From contig OY725493.1 of NCBI GenBank assembly GCA_963281255.1, positions 3,317,857-3,381,856 of the forward strand: a stretch of DNA of 64,000 bases, in the 5' to 3' direction. How positions within the stretch are numbered: position 1 is the first letter of the stretch; each line of letters begins with the position of its first letter. The translations under genes were made by a program, and so were the position numbers. Shown here piece after piece: positions 55,495 to 64,000 of the stretch. The DNA is from Aphrocallistes beatrix (lineage: Eukaryota; Porifera; Hexactinellida; Sceptrulophora; Aphrocallistidae). The notes under the pieces are model-generated. The model was given only the letters and a program-made list of their open reading frames with translations, was not told where the DNA came from and ran no database searches.

Positions 55495-56464
55495 CGAATG
55501 CATATGATTAAATATTTATTTACTTTTTTTACGATGGATATTTATAGTTAACAAATCTTAAAAATGTAATTGATTCTACCTTTCAACCGTTAAACTTTGT
55601 TTTTAAGTTGGAGATTCCAAAATGTGAGTTATACTCTTCACATATTTAAGAATCTGGCGATATTCTTACCTGTTTTAATCACATTTAATGCGTTATTAAT
55701 GCGTGCTTTTCTGAGAAAAACCTTGTGGGTGCTTGTTGATCGAAAAAATGTTCTAACAAAATGTTGTCACATTCGGACCCTTATTTTTACCTTTTGCGTC
55801 TATATCTTGAAAACTGTTATGGTTTGACATCCAAATTTGACTACTTTCTATTAGCTCTCCTCCTACAGTATGTCTCATAATTATTGAACTATAGAGTGTT
55901 ATTGAAGATTACGATCCCAAACACACTTCTAGTTTTCAGGATTTAATATCAAATGGTGAAAATAAATGTCCGAATATAACAACCTTCCATTGAAAAATTT
56001 AAAATTCAACCCGTCCTCACCTTGATTTTCTCTGAAATTCACACCTTAATAACGCTTAAAAGTGTTCTAAAAACACGTCAGAATATAGCCAAAATTTTAC
56101 TTAAATCTGTGATAATCAGGCGTGAAAAGCACATAACTCCACACTCCACGCATAGTTGATGTAAGTCAACATGACTAATAGACTCCAAAATTACAATTTG
56201 AACTATATTAAATTAATTTAGAACATCAAGTGAATGATTATTATTCTCATTCAGGCGAAGGGAATTATTCAATATTTCCCAACAATGATCCATGTTTGGA
56301 CAGAATTTTGTCGATAATATATTTGAGTAAATTCCATGTTTGAGTTCACTGGATATGACTGACAACATCAATTTCAAATTTTAACAGGCTTACTTGTATA
56401 TTTATTATTTGTACATCAATTCCCTATTATATGATATTATGATTCGTTTCTAATGTCATCCGGG
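55495..56464. other. Unassigned AT-rich stretch
   Basis: No coding, ends or repeats recognised. Small frames (55597-55827) look random. Confidence 0.5.
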
Positions 56465-56662
56465 TTTGCACCAGTGTACACGCGTGAACACCAGCTAGTT
56501 GGTGTACACGCGTTCACACTGGTGTACACGCGTGTACACCAATCTCGCGTTTGCACTGCAACATTTACACCAGTGTACACGCGTGAACACCAGCTAGTTG
56601 GTGTACACGCGTTCACACTGGTGTACACGCGTGTACACCAATCTCGCGTTTGCACTGCAACA
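56465..56662. repeat. Two near-identical 99-bp tandem units rich in TGTACACGCGTGTACA palindromes
   Basis: Units 56465-56563 and 56564-56662 differ by about one base. Each holds three ACACGCGT motifs, the perfect palindrome GTGTACACGCGTGTACAC and the near-palindrome CACCAGCTAGTTGGTG. CpG-rich in an AT-rich region. The period is a multiple of three, which keeps frames open on both strands (56453-56767 + and 56437-56688 -), but these are repeat translations. Confidence 0.9.
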
Positions 56663-57869
56663 TCATGCTTCATTTCATCATTACACAACGATGTGCAGTT
56701 AAATGAAAAAGCAGTGATATTACAAGTAAGTAAAATTAATTTTTTATTATGTTATACACCTACTTAGTATCAATAGGTACTATCTAAGAGGCGCGTGGCA
56801 ATGAAAATGTTAATTAACACTAGTGCTGAAATGAATATATCGAATATTCTTTCGATTCAGAATTAATATTCATTTGGGTTAAATGGGAATACTATGCAAT
56901 TAAAAGGGGCATTGTTGGGTTCTTGGTTTGGGAAAAGAACTTTTATTAGAACTTTAGATTTTATCTTGAGGATAATTTGAACCTATATGATTCTTAATAA
57001 TAGATTTAAGATTATTGTTTATTGCTTGAAAACTAAGATTGGTGCAGGTGCACGATGTAGCCAAAGAAAATCGGTACGTTATCTAAACGAACGAATATTC
57101 GAATTTTTATTCAAAATATTAGTTTCTGGCCTAATTAATAGTAAAGGCCCTTACCAACAGATCTAAATAATACCAATAAATAAAGCATTGTGATAAGGAA
57201 TTTAAAATCTTCATTCAAACTCACATTAGAAACGGAATGAAATAAATTTGCACATTATGATTATACACACCACATTAATAGCTATGAACAATAAGTCCGA
57301 ATAATCCATTTTATCACAGTTTTATTATTGAATCAAATGCAGAAAAAAAAGGAATTTTGAAATATTTTTATAAAAAGGGATTATTCAATATGAATCTTTT
57401 TAATCTGGATGTTTTTACTATTGATTATATGATTTATATAACAGAAAGGATTTTCGATTAGGAAATATTTGCAAATTTTATTTGTAAGGACTTTGGTTTA
57501 AAAAAGCTTCCCAAATGCTTTTGGGAAGCTTTTTGTTACAGAAGACAAATTTGGACATCATTTCTGCCCAAGGTGGCATTTTTAGAATTTTTCTATTTTG
57601 ACCTCAGTTGTTTAATTTACATTAAAGACAGGGTTGCATTTAGCCCCCCTGAACATATTTTGGACGGGGTACCGAGTATTCGGTAAACGACATTTCGGTA
57701 CGGACAATTCTGTTAATGGACTATTTGGTACACGACAATTCGGTACATTACTATTCAGTATGGAGTAAACAGAAACTTTATAGAAAAGGCTTCTATTTTC
57801 AAAATACATGTTGATTATTTGAACCCTGGGTGAGAATCTGTAGATAGGAACTAATTAGCTCCTTGTTGA
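56663..57869. other. Mostly unassigned; contains a small hairpin and a TACCGAAT repeat
   Basis: 57501-57534 is a perfect 15-bp hairpin with 4-base loop (AAAAAGCTTCCCAAA and mirror). 57665-57765 has irregular repeats of ACGACAATTCGGTAC-type units, possibly a MITE remnant. No coding was seen. Confidence 0.5.
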
Positions 57870-58215
57870 CGTGTTTACATGCAAACCTCAAATGCCCGAA
57901 CTATTTGCAAATGTTGTCCAACAACTCCCTATGCCCGCCGCACAAGGTCTGGTCCTATATTTTGAACGAACTGATGTAAAACGCACTCTACCATGTGGTA
58001 CTTTCGTGAGCCTCTCTTCCCAGTGGAATTTTGGAATCACGACCTTGAAGCAGCACTTGGATTTCGAAAAACAACCAATTCCGTTGAAGCAATGGCACCA
58101 ATGCCACTCTCAGTTTCCATCATACAATGCCACTCTCAGTTTCCATCATCCAAACATATGGAAATTCATTACTACTCTAAAGAAAAAACAAGGAGTTTTT
58201 GAAGTTTTGGGGTGA
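57870..58215 (+). pseudogene. MULE-type transposase C-terminal fragment
   Basis: Two overlapping frames together give PMPAAQGLVLYFERT (near 57930), then FREPLFPVEFWNHDLEAALG and FRKTTNSVEAM, then CHHPNIWKFI-like text and TTLKKKQGVFEV. The ...YFERT...FP+ELWN...RTNNSVEGWHR order is the conserved C-terminal part of MULE transposases found next to FLYWCH zinc fingers in animals. A small tandem duplication (CAATGCCACTCTCAGTTTCC) at about 58100-58145 broke the frame. No ends or catalytic core are present. Confidence 0.7.
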
Positions 58216-58329
58216 GAAGCTCATCAAATAGGAGTGGAAACACATTTAACTAAATTCGATGTTATACGTAATTCCATATCATGAATACAAATAATTGACC
58301 CTTAGAAGCATTTGGGATTTTCATTTTTA

Positions 58330-58870
58330 CAAGCGCGCTTCGCTTGCTTGCGCTGCGCGGCTGGCGGACACTTCGTGTCCGCCAGAGGCTCCCTTCGGTC
58401 GCCTGGAGGTGACATTGGTTAATTATGAGGGAGATAACATCTCTAAATATGTCCATCTTAGTGATAAAACCGATTTCACTCAAAAATCACCAGATTTGTC
58501 AATTTTAAAATTTTTGATGCGTAATGATGACGTTATAACAAAGTGATGAGTCATCATTTTTTGATGAAAGTCGCATCATATGTGAGGTATGTTAGTATAC
58601 AGATTCTCTTAAAATTTCAGCCTTCTACCTCCTATAATGGCTGAGTTATGCCCGAATAACTGTGTTGCTTAACTTTTTAAAATGTGACAATGACGTCATA
58701 ATTCCATGATGAGTCGACATTTTGCTCTGAACTCAGAACTTACTGGAGCCATAGCCAAAAGACTCCCACATGCCAAAAATCAGCCTTCTGCGCACGGCAG
58801 TTTCTTCAATCAATTCGTTACAGAGATATATATATATATATATACAATCATCGAGTTTTAATAGTAAGGA
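58330..58870 (-). mobile_element. Non-autonomous Helitron, copy K
   Basis: Full-length, - strand start TCCTTACTATTAAAACTCGA, (TA)n at about 58826-58843, perfect GGCGGACACTTCGTGTCCGCC (58362-58382) and CTTG end. It lies between A (58329) and T (58871), inside repeat R4; uninterrupted R4 copies near 46955 and 61790 show no duplicated bases. Confidence 0.8.
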
Positions 58871-59262
58871 TGATACTAGTATCCCCAAACTTATATAGCT
58901 TCCCTTGAAAATGGCTTAAACCGGAAATGATGTAACATATTCCTGTGGCAAGCGTAGGTTAACATAATTTTGACATTTCAACGATATAACCAAATAATAG
59001 ATTCCTGTGACTGTATAATTCCACTTTTAATGCATTTATTAACTTTTAAATGAACTATAAATAACCCTTGGTTGTTGAGAAAAAATAGGAACCTGGTTGC
59101 TATTTTAAATACTATCATATCAATAATATCCAATTTGAGAAATATATTTGGTAGGACAGTCAAATTTCGTCTTGTGGTCTTTTAAGCGAAATATTTCTAT
59201 TTACCCCTTTCCATGACCAAATTTACCCTGGTTGATGTAATTAGGCCTTTATCTAACAGAGC
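58871..59262. repeat. Repeat R4 (copy 2, right part) and plain sequence
   Basis: 58880-58960 matches 46990-47060 and, inverted, 61690-61770 (GAAAATGGCTTAAACCGGAA, TTCCTGTGGCAAGC). The remainder is plain AT-rich sequence. Confidence 0.5.
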
Positions 59263-59315
59263 CATAGCCTTCTGTATATAAGGCCTGCCATTTAAATTTT
59301 CAAAAATGACTCCAG
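59263..59315. repeat. P-type terminus, solo
   Basis: CATAGCCTTCTGTATATAAG plus GCCTGCC and, 30 bp on, CTCCAGGGG resembles the terminal and sub-terminal motifs at 13211 and 18494. The Harbinger element at 59316 has inserted right behind it. The matching opposite end was not found. Confidence 0.4.
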
Positions 59316-59699
59316 GGGCCTTTTTCACTGAACTTCTTAAGCTTAGACTTAAACTTAGTATACTTAAACTAAGTAAATACTTAGTTTACAAAAAATTATG
59401 TTTAAAACTTAGTTTTACTTAGTTTTTCACAAAACTAAGTATCATACTTAGTTTTATTAAAGTCTAATTATTTATACTTAACCTTTTACTTAGTTTTCAA
59501 CAAAAACTAAGTACGTAGTTTTACTTAGTTTTAAGTAAAACTAAGTAATAATACTTAGTTTTTGTCTTGATTCATGATAAACTAAGTATTATTTATTTCT
59601 CAATTATGCTGTAAATAATTTCGTTATAATAATAATAATAAGTGATTATTTTATTTTGTAAGAGTACTTAGATAACAACATAATTAAACATTTATTTAG

Positions 59700-60185
59700 T
59701 TTGGTCTTTATCCTGCTGGTAAAATGGATGTAAGGTTGGGAAATATTGCTGCTGATATGCATGCGGTATTTGAGCTGCATAAGATTGGAAAGTATGTAGT
59801 GGATTCGTTTGCATCCCTGAAGGTGTGTTTCCTATCATCGCAATCAGTCTACTCTGATTGGAGATTTATATATCCAAATTATCTGCAATACGATCTATTT
59901 TAAACTCGATTGCCTTGAGATTCTCAACCTTTTTCACTTCATTCTCCATAATGTTTTTCTTGACATTATCGGTCCCAGGACCACTTAGCTTTATCTTCTC
60001 ACCACGAGGGCTATTAGATGACCTCGTGAAATAGTACGAGCAGTATCCTCCCAGAATGCTTCTTTGTCACTTGAGGCTAGTTTCGAACTGAAAGCACCAA
60101 ATAGTTTTGACTTATTTTCTAATGCTAAATCGACTAAGGTAGAGTTTCTTCGTTTGAAAAGTTCTTGGCTCGAGTTTTAATTGTA
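59700..60185 (-). pseudogene. Myb/SANT-like Harbinger accessory protein, remnant
   Basis: On the - strand: STLVDLALENKSKLFGAFSS, KLASSDKEAFWEDTARTIS, then (after a frameshift) SPRGEKIKLSGPGTDN and ENEVKKVENLKAIEFKIDRI before a TAA. The LV-LA-ENK-LFG-F---DK---W--IA pattern is the Myb_DNA-bind_5-like domain of proteins partnered with Harbinger transposases. A helical C-terminal tail follows. N-terminal basic residues and the start are lost. Confidence 0.7.
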
Positions 60186-60504
60186 GACTCGTGATTCGTG
60201 ATAGTCTTTTGATATTATTCTAACATATTAAATTAGCTTACGGTGTCAAGAATTTATACTATTTTCTGTTTATATATTTAGTAATTGTAATACTATAAGC
60301 AATTGTAGTTATTTAATCATAATTTAATAATATCTTTGTTAATCAAATCATCTTTGAATTTACGTAAACCTATCAGTATCACATGTTACTGTACTGAATG
60401 CGTAATTCGAGTGTTCGGAATAATAAAAAGAAACTAAATGTTTTAATACTTAGTAGTTATGACCATGAGTGTTACGTTCAAGCAGAAATACCAAGTCCAA
60501 AATA

Positions 60505-60890
60505 AAAAAGCCCCTCACAGACGGGCCAGAAGTGTGCTTCCACATTCCTTGGATGATGACACAATACATCCAAGGAATTTGGAAGCACGCTTCTACCCCG
60601 TCTGTGAGGTGTTTTTCTTACTTCAATTAAAGTTTGTAGGATTAAAATTGTGGATGTAAATTTTGGCTGGTCATCATGATGACATCAGCATAATTAATTA
60701 GTATAGTTTTGTATAGTCATCTACACTGAACACTTTCTACAACATATGTTTATTTCTATTTCTTATCATTTTTACTCTATTAGCCATTTATAATTATTGC
60801 AGTGTCACCATGATGACTTAAGCATAATTAATTAAGATCATTTTGTTGAGACATCTATATTGAACACTTTATTGAACAATTGTTTATCTC
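60505..60890. repeat. Hairpin-headed repeat R6, copy 2
   Basis: Arms 60512-60554 and 60566-60610 pair almost completely (CCCTCACAGACGGG and AGAAGTGTGCTTCCACATTC with mirrors), with a 11-base loop. Then GGTCATCATGATGACATCAG and the AATTAATTAG... module, as in copy 1 at 31636. The + frame 60459-60659 is the hairpin translation. It interrupts the Harbinger element. Confidence 0.75.
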
Positions 60891-61689
60891 AAACTGTTAA
60901 AATTTGAGTTCTAATACGCATTACCATTAAAATTAGGCGGTGATGACGCGACAAAGTTTTAACCGCAAATTGCTCAGAGGTCCTATGTACGATGGATGTA
61001 GGAATGAAATAGGTTTGAGGGCCTCATACTTCACCAGTGTTGCCAATCTCAAGTTTCTAGCTCTTCTAGTTTTTGTGCAATAAGCAAAAGAGTGAAATCA
61101 CACAATGCTACGTAATGATTATGATTTAGCATATATTGAAAGTCGTATGAGTAGGTGTACATCTACATATATGTTCGCAGCTTCACAAAAGATTTCAGGA
61201 TATCTTTTAAACTCTGGTTTGTGCACCACTTACGGCCGGCCTGCCCTATACCAGCACTCATTTTAGTACTGTGCTACTATATTATTATGTTGGATCATAG
61301 ATCCAATATAATAATATAGGAATCACACTAAAAATATTAAGCAAACATTATTTACATTGTTTTTGAAGTTAAGTCTTCTCAGACTTCGAATTAAAAAAAT
61401 ACTTAAATTTATATGAAAACCAAATATATAACAAAGTATTCTGCTAACTTAGGAAAACTAAGTATTTTTACTTAGTTTGGCATCGTGAATGCCAACTTGG
61501 TATTGAAAATACTTAGTTTGATACTTAGTTTTGTACTTAGTTTTACCCAAAACTAAGTATTGTACTTAGTTTATGCTTATTTTCTCTGTAAAAAGTATTT
61601 ACTTAGCTTAAGTATAAGTTTAAGTTTAAGATGTTTAGTGAATAAGGCCCAGGTATGCGGTTTCGCATATATCCGAGCTATGATTAATA

Positions 61690-62470
61690 ACCCACGCTTG
61701 CCACAGGAATGTGTTGCGTTATTTCCGGTTTAAGCCATTTTTAATGGGGAAGCCATATAAGTTTGAGGTTTTTACTATAGATAGAAAAATCCATCGAAGG
61801 GTTTAATTAATGCGGAAAATCTTTTAATTGATTGTTGCTACATTCCGATGTTGCTATGAAAACTGATTTTGGTCATTTGGGGTCTTATCTTGAAAACAGC
61901 AATATTTATGCATTCAAATTTGATCTTTCATGATAGCTAATGGACTACTTTCCTATTAAGCAATAATATAATTTTCACTTCTATATCATGGTTTTCGGGT
62001 TATTTGATAAATTACCATATGTGACTAATATGATAAACTATTTAATAACGAGTAAACCATTAAATTTAGACGTGTAAATTTATTTAATTGCTTAATAGGA
62101 CGTAGTCTATTTGCTATTAAATAATATCAAATTTGAATGCCTAGTTATTGTCATTGTCAAGATAAGACCCCAACTGATCAAAATGCGGTTCCATAGCAAC
62201 GCTGGTTTGTTGTAACATTCCATGACTAAATCCCAGTTTTTTGCATTAACCCATTCACAGCTTGGTTCTATACAAAAATTATTTTAAAATCGCTCAGAAG
62301 TGTCCTTAAACCGGTCCTGAAAATCTCTAAATTCGACATAAATAAAACCTATCATGCAATCTTATGATGACAAATCAAATTGTAAAAACAAATATACGTA
62401 CTTTGGAATCATATTTATATATGCTGGTAATACATTCCTAAGCTCTATTCTGCATGATTAATGGTTTTCA
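61690..62470. repeat. Repeat R4 (copy 3) followed by repeat R5 (copy 3)
   Basis: 61690-61805 is R4, inverted to the copy at 46955. From 61850 on, R5 text matches 25440-25690 and, inverted, 51040-51520. Inside it, 61900-62130 is itself an inverted repeat (AATTTGATCTTTCATGATAG versus CTATTAAATAATATCAAATT). Confidence 0.55.
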
Positions 62471-63126
62471 TACATTAGTTAAACCATCTTCGGCCGCATT
62501 CATGTTGTAATTTAAGGGCCATGACAGAGCTTGTGAAACTTAAGTCATATCCATTGTTGTACAAACTCTCTCGGAACATTAATTATAGCTAATTAGCATA
62601 TGAAATTCATTAAATAATTGATCTTGGGTATTATTTTTTAGGGATCATAGTTTATCAGTGCTTGAAGTCATAGTTCATGTCTGACTTTTATATAATTGCT
62701 GCAATTATAGCTCCACTTTTGCTTTGAAACTTTCTTACTTTATTTCGATTCTAATTCTATTCCTATTATCTATCATTGTTAAGTAATGTGTCAGTATATT
62801 TATGCTTAATAATATTTGACTAGATTCGGTTAATTTTGTTGATTTGGGAAATTTTCATAAAATATTTTTGATACAAAGCACTAATTAAACTTTGCGATTT
62901 ACTACCTAGAGGCTTTTTGAAATGCATGTGATGAGTACTTTCGGAATCCAAAGTAGGCAATATCTCAGCTGAATTATTATGAATTGATAATCTTATTTCT
63001 AAGACTTCATACAAGGAGCTAGTGTCATTTAATGCGATTTATTTTCTAATAATTTTATTTACTTTTGCTTTGTGCTATTTTTGAAATTTGAAGAAATTCG
63101 ATTTTTGATTTTTATAAAATATATAT
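62471..63126. other. Plain intron before the last exon
   Basis: AT-rich, no repeat ends or coding recognised; probably original intron sequence. Confidence 0.5.
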
Positions 63127-63134
63127 TTGTTTAG

Positions 63135-63620
63135 GAAAATCAAAGAGGATATACGTGAATGCATCAAATCTCCAAATGATGATATAACTTTTGAAACACA
63201 TTCTCGGGATGAAAATAGTCTAGTTAATGATATTAAATCAAATAGTATCGAACCTACGATTACTACATTAGATGAGATTTCAGAAGTTGACTACAAATCC
63301 CAACAAAAGCACCTTGTTCCAATCAATGAATTCAAATATCAAACTTTATCAAGGATGCGGACCTTTGAAGTGGATGGACAAGTAATTACAACTAGAACCA
63401 CCAGGATTATTGATATTCATAATGCAGATCCTACGACAGGTTCCTTTGAAGATTCTGAAAGCAAAAAACTCAAAGATCTCAGGAAGACACAAGCTCGTGA
63501 ACTTAAACAATTGCAACGCGCCGAGCAAAAAGACTGCTTGATACTTATTGATCACATAAGACAAGAAAGGGAAAATAAGGATATTCTTCATTCTCAAGAA
63601 AAATATGAATTGGGAAAAAG
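63135..63620 (+). CDS. Slik: SLK/STK10-like kinase, linker and start of PKK coiled-coil domain
   Basis: A 486-bp exon after TTTAG, whose first base completes the codon left open by the exon ending at 49122. It encodes about 160 residues: an acidic, serine-rich linker (KEDIRECIKSPNDDITFE...), then LSRMRTFEVDGQVITTRTTR, the strongly conserved entry to the PKK region of SLK/STK10. A charged coiled coil follows (KKLKDLRKTQARELKQLQRA, then IRQERENKDILHSQEKYELG). The donor is GTTTTA, weak but in the right place; the frame runs on only 30 codons to a stop. The coiled coil normally mediates dimerisation and continues in exons beyond the window. Confidence 0.9.
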
Positions 63621-64000
63621 GTTTTATTTATATTATATTTTATGAATTGGTCTAGCATTGGTTTAGTGCTCATGGGAGATGAGAGAGAATAGTGAGATAT
63701 TCTCCCTTACATTTCTCCACAATGAATACGAACTAAAGATGAGAAATAGCAAAAAAAGTTTGTCTCGATGAATGGCGGAAAATTCGTTGCTATCTTATCT
63801 AAGGATAAATAGGAATATACCCGGCATCCACTGTATTTCCATTTTCAGATAATTTCGAGTCATAGCGGTTAAAAATCATAGCATCTAGACAGTGCAAGCT
63901 TTTACATAAGTTTCGACTGTAGTGCAAAATCCCATGATTACATTATTATGCGTCTAAAATGCCTTTATAATACGACTACTTTAATTCTTCAAGTCAAAAG
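63621..64000. other. Start of next kinase intron
   Basis: Begins GT after ...KYELGK. No coding or repeats were recognised to the window end. Confidence 0.5.

Larger units (their letters stand above)
59316..61649. mobile_element. Harbinger-type element with ACTTAGTTTT arrays
   Basis: Ends GGGCCTTTTTCACTGAAC and complement GGCCTTATTCACTAAACA, with CAG on both sides (59313-59315; 61650-61652). Both sub-terminal regions (59340-59590 and 61430-61640) are packed with ACTTAGTTTT/AAAACTAAGT in both orientations, more than a dozen copies in the left one. It carries a Myb/SANT-like gene remnant (59700-60180, - strand) and the hairpin repeat R6 as an insertion. No DDE transposase was recognised. Confidence 0.75.
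49123..63134 (+). other. Kinase intron, 14.0 kb
   Basis: GTAAGT at 49123 and TTGTTTAG at 63127-63134. The phase (2+1) allows direct splicing to the exon at 63135, giving NFDNSV-KIKEDI. In vertebrates several hundred linker residues separate the kinase and PKK domains; here only about 90 would. Either the linker is short or small exons inside this intron were missed. The first 900 bp (to 50020) are plain AT-rich sequence. Confidence 0.65.

Noticed and set aside
56437-56767. Open frames on both strands over the GTACACGCGT repeat
   Set aside because: They stay open because the unit is 99 bp and lacks stops. There is no domain and no context for a gene.
57501-57534. 15-bp hairpin with 4-base loop as a terminator
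   Set aside because: Rho-independent terminators are bacterial. In this eukaryotic intron it is just a short palindrome, noted within the gap description.
59263-62520. 59263 P-type end paired with a partner near 62490
   Set aside because: Text at 62487 (CTTCGGCCGC) only weakly resembles the expected mirror, and no target duplication was found.
1-64000. CRISPR arrays, tRNA, rRNA, bacterial operons or viral genes
   Set aside because: None were seen. The tandem repeats lack spacer structure, and no cloverleaf, rRNA core, capsid, polymerase or integrase was recognised.

Overview
The window is AT-rich, intron-scale animal DNA. It holds four exons of one conserved gene, an SLK/STK10 (Drosophila Slik) type STE20 kinase on the + strand, separated by introns of 14.5, 7.3 and 14.0 kb. 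Almost everything else is transposable-element debris in many superfamilies, much of it nested. Spliceosomal introns with GT-AG borders, THAP/P-element, Harbinger, hAT, Helitron, CR1/L2-like LINE and very many mariner/Tc1 copies point to an invertebrate, most likely an arthropod. A copepod such as a sea louse would fit, but that is inference.

Layout. 1-7.7 kb: Tc1 debris, a TTAA-flanked element carrying a Helitron, then a Harbinger element (CAG target duplication) that itself contains another TTAA element. 8.3-9.7 kb: an intact 1,347-bp Tc1-type transposon whose 359-aa transposase shows DD37E spacing. 11-13 kb: decayed mariner/Tc1 genes. 13.2-15.4 kb: a P-type element with perfect 33-bp inverted repeats. 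15.7-16.9 kb: two tandem Helitron copies. 18.5-22.3 kb: a 3.8-kb P element with a six-exon THAP-transposase gene on the - strand. 22.4-24.5 kb: a 5'-truncated LINE. 26.4-26.8 kb: first visible kinase exon. 27.5-33.5 kb: MITEs, Helitron, hairpins and a DD34D mariner. 34.5-37.7 kb: a long-TIR element encoding a FEN1/XPG-like nuclease fused to a cysteine-rich CXC-like tail, the most unusual item here. 41.3-41.6, 48.9-49.1 and 63.1-63.6 kb: the remaining kinase exons, with mariner, Harbinger, hAT, LINE, MULE and Helitron pieces between them.

The kinase exons read as one protein in compatible phases: the kinase core without the glycine loop, its C-lobe, and then the start of the C-terminal PKK coiled-coil region. 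Exons carrying the glycine loop and the rest of the coiled coil lie outside the window or were not recognised. The mobile elements do not form an operon-like system, but their nesting gives a relative insertion order and several natural empty-site comparisons. These support a Helitron identity for the commonest repeat (11 copies plus one end fragment) and a 7-bp target duplication for the P-type elements.

Gene and element boundaries were read by eye. Frames, motifs, terminal repeats and target duplications were seen directly. Superfamily names rest on motif memory, and no database search was possible.
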